The position numbers and the translations under genes are program-made. From Acidobacteriota bacterium (GTDB lineage: Bacteria; Acidobacteriota; Terriglobia; Terriglobales; Acidobacteriaceae), in NCBI GenBank assembly GCA_018268775.1, contig JAFDVV010000050.1:1-60596 (forward strand): 60,596 nt of DNA. Direction: 5' to 3'. How positions within the stretch are numbered: the stretch's first letter is position 1; the number at the start of each line of letters is the position of its first letter. Under the pieces are notes generated by a model. That model did no database searches, was not told where the DNA came from, and saw only the letters and a program-made list of their open reading frames with translations. Shown piece by piece: positions 59,295 to 60,596 of this stretch.

Positions 59295-59410
59295 GGTTCG
59301 AACTTCGCTCGAATGTCCCACCCATGCGATGAAGCCGCATGAGTGGGAGCACCCGCATCCTGCAAGCCCACATCTGCCGCGATAAAGCCGCGCCAGATAT
59401 GGGGCACCTG
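59295..59410 (+). repeat. Family A repeat, tandem pair of second stems
   Basis: A consensus unit (CATGCG type, ending GGGAGCACCCG) is followed directly by an ATCTG...CGCCAGATAT unit ending GGGGCACCTG. Confidence 0.8.
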
Positions 59411-59431
59411 ATCTTGTGGTGAGCTCGAGAA

Positions 59432-59476
59432 AGCAGGTCCCTCCGCTGCGGCCTTTCGGCCTTCGGTCGGGATGAC
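59432..59476 (-). repeat. Family B repeat, single arm
   Basis: GCAGGTCCCTCCGCTGCGG ending CGGTCGGGATGAC. Confidence 0.75.
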
Positions 59477-59503
59477 AATTTTGTTGGGGTTCGTTAAAGC
59501 AGA

Positions 59504-59545
59504 ACGGGAGAGCGGCCAATTGGCGCTCTCCCGTCTCATTTCTCG
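59504..59545. terminator. Bidirectional terminator between the phage regulator pair and structural genes
   Basis: Perfect 11-bp stem ACGGGAGAGCG/CGCTCTCCCGT around a GCCAATTGG loop; T-rich sequences follow on both strands. Confidence 0.8.
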
Positions 59546-59665
59546 ATTACCTTTCCAGAATAGCAAGTGGCACGAAACTAATCGGCACTTTTCAAGGCAG
59601 CGATAACTTCAAGTGTTGCAAGGTATTACAGGCCAATTCCGGTTTTCCACATCTTGACAACATTT

Positions 59666-60142
59666 TCAGGGCTTCAGCGGTACGAGCAAACGGCGATCGA
59701 GAAACAGCCTGGTGAGAACGTCGAGCGACCTGTCGTAGCGGCGCATGACGCTGCGGATGGGGAGGTCGATCATCAACGCAACCTCAAGCTGGGTGTACTG
59801 CTGGATGGCAATGCGGTTGATGAGGAAGGCCTCGGTGCGGTCGAGCAGATCGAGGCAGCGCGTAACGTCGAGGACGAAGTTTACGGCGTCGTCGAAGCAC
59901 TCCACCTTGTAATGCGTGACGTTGCCGCGAAACATCTCGCGCCCGAGGAGCGAAGGCGCGCGGCCCGACTCCATCGAGAGCTTGAGGTAGCGGCGCAGCA
60001 GCGCCTCGGTGTACTTGCGGTAGAACGCAAGCTCCGGAACGACAGGTCTTTGCTTCTTCGGCTTCGACGCCTTCGGTGTGGGTTTACGCCTGGGAGCGGC
60101 AGTCGCCCAGACGACGGGGAGGATGGCATGAGCTGCACTCAT
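59666..60142 (-). CDS. Sigma-70 region 4-like transcription regulator of the phage cluster
   Basis: A 158-residue protein. The N-terminus is basic and low-complexity (RRKPTPKASKPKKQRP). The middle forms helices (YRKYTEALLRRYLKLSM) and the C-terminus carries a helix-turn-helix similar to sigma region 4 or ArpU/RinA-type late regulators: TQLEVALMIDLPIRSVMRRYDRSLDVL. The ATG lies after AGGAGGT and overlaps the preceding stop (ATGA). It is a likely activator of the structural genes; a small terminase subunit is also conceivable. A terminator follows, so this two-gene unit is separate. Confidence 0.5.
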   Translation of the reverse strand: MSAAHAILPVVWATAAPRRKPTPKASKPKKQRPVVPELAFYRKYTEALLRRYLKLSMESGRAPSLLGREMFRGNVTHYKVECFDDAVNFVLDVTRCLDLLDRTEAFLINRIAIQQYTQLEVALMIDLPIRSVMRRYDRSLDVLTRLFLDRRLLVPLKP

Positions 60143-60390
60143 CGCGCACCTCCTGAGGCTGCTACGGGTTGGTGACAGTGAACGGCGCGCGCAAGCCGTG
60201 GCTTGCGTCCACCGGCATGTCTGCCGCGAGGAGCGGGAAAGTCGACCAGCCGTGCGATGCACTGCCGGCAGTAGACGCCCTCGGCGCTCAAGCCGACGGC
60301 GGTTTTTCTGCGGAGCCATAATGTGCCGCAGCCTTCACATACCTTCAGGTCCAATCGAAAAGAGTTCATGTCCGTCATTGGGAGGCCCAT
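60139..60390 (-). CDS. Small zinc-ribbon protein
   Basis: An 83-residue protein with two CxxC knuckles (CEGCGTLWLR, then YCRQCIARL), the pattern of a zinc ribbon, followed by a basic tail rich in Arg and Gly. It lies directly upstream of, and overlaps by 4 bp, the sigma-4-like gene. Starts at the first ATG or at the later MNSFRLDL are both possible. Phage clusters often have such small DNA- or RNA-binding proteins; role unknown. Confidence 0.65.
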   Translation of the reverse strand: MGLPMTDMNSFRLDLKVCEGCGTLWLRRKTAVGLSAEGVYCRQCIARLVDFPAPRGRHAGGRKPRLARAVHCHQPVAASGGAR

Positions 60391-60447
60391 TTTTCTCCCG
60401 GCGAGTCTTGTCAGTCAGCGGTCGGAGCGACTCGTCCCGGGTGGTGA

Positions 60448-60473
60448 GGGAGCGCCTCCGCCGGTGCGCTCCC
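60448..60473. other. GC-rich stem-loop at right edge
   Basis: Perfect 8-bp stem GGGAGCGC/GCGCTCCC with a 10-nt loop, no T-run following; possibly a terminator of an upstream gene outside the window or a leader structure. Confidence 0.35.
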
Positions 60474-60596
60474 GGAAGGGGAAGCGTTCACGCGGCGGTC
60501 AGTGCCCGGTTGTGGTTTCTTCGTGTGTGGCGAGACCCCTTGGGATAAAGTCAACTGCACCCCTCCACGCCTTTTGCCGGAGACCGGGAGTCCGTG

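Larger units (their letters stand above)
59248..59665. other. Intergenic region between the phage regulator pair and structural genes
   Basis: No gene. It holds A and B repeats, a bidirectional terminator and, on the minus strand between 59420 and 59248, presumably the promoter of the structural run; I cannot assign exact boxes. Confidence 0.55.

Noticed and set aside
2327..59476. CRISPR array
   Set aside because: Repeats are palindromic, dispersed and inverted, without regular spacers or cas genes.
59568..59590. TGGCACG, a possible sigma-54 promoter
   Set aside because: The -12 GC element is not at the required distance.

Overview
The window looks like a chromosomal segment of an Acidobacteriota bacterium (class Terriglobia, near Granulicella, Terriglobus or Edaphobacter; inferred from gene content, not from a marker search). 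Pointers are the high GC content, an ADOP-type duplicated orphan permease, a PEP-CTERM protein, many secreted glycoside hydrolases, a PQQ dehydrogenase with c-type cytochromes, and dense families of interspersed palindromic repeats in the intergenic DNA.

Layout. 1-4973: partial thrS, an aldo/keto reductase, a small unknown protein and a secreted M28 peptidase. 5086-20158: a carbohydrate-oriented stretch with two GH92 alpha-mannosidases, an Ntn-type amide hydrolase, a frameshifted GH51 arabinofuranosidase and a secreted GH5 enzyme, interleaved with housekeeping genes (DUF2461, an ICMT-like methyltransferase, HU, ruvA, an FNR-like regulator, a VOC protein). The GH5 gene is preceded by a structured leader that looks like a terminator-type riboswitch. 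20310-24435: rRNA methyltransferase, PEP-CTERM protein, GT4 glycosyltransferase, and a HigBA toxin-antitoxin operon with a clear operator and promoter. 24505-30327: a one-direction run of an MBL-fold protein, a nine-heme cytochrome, a diheme cytochrome and a PQQ dehydrogenase, probably a periplasmic oxidation module. 30523-41124: small protein, NHL-repeat lipoprotein, Hsp20, ADOP permease, a GIY-YIG nuclease gene enclosed by repeat arms, a beta-barrel protein, a second aldo/keto reductase, and purEK.

41264-60390: a block of phage-derived genes, all on the minus strand: zinc ribbon and sigma-4-like regulator, protease-like protein, major capsid protein, connectors, tail protein, a very large fibre with a SGNH hydrolase domain, terminase large subunit, a HipA-like kinase with DUF3037, portal, tail-tip protein and an XhlA-like protein. 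The order is unusual (terminase and portal lie after the tail and fibre genes), no integrase or tape measure is visible, and the host's interspersed repeats sit in most of the intergenic gaps without breaking any gene. This suggests an old, possibly domesticated phage cluster; the element continues past the right edge or is incomplete.

Four repeat families are described: A (two-hairpin, about 60 bp, 13 copies), B (palindrome with TCATTCCG or TCATTCTG termini, 17 loci), C (about 100 bp, 2 copies) and D (about 155 bp with GGGCACGGC termini, 2 copies). The most interesting single locus is a B element whose two arms enclose a complete GIY-YIG endonuclease gene.
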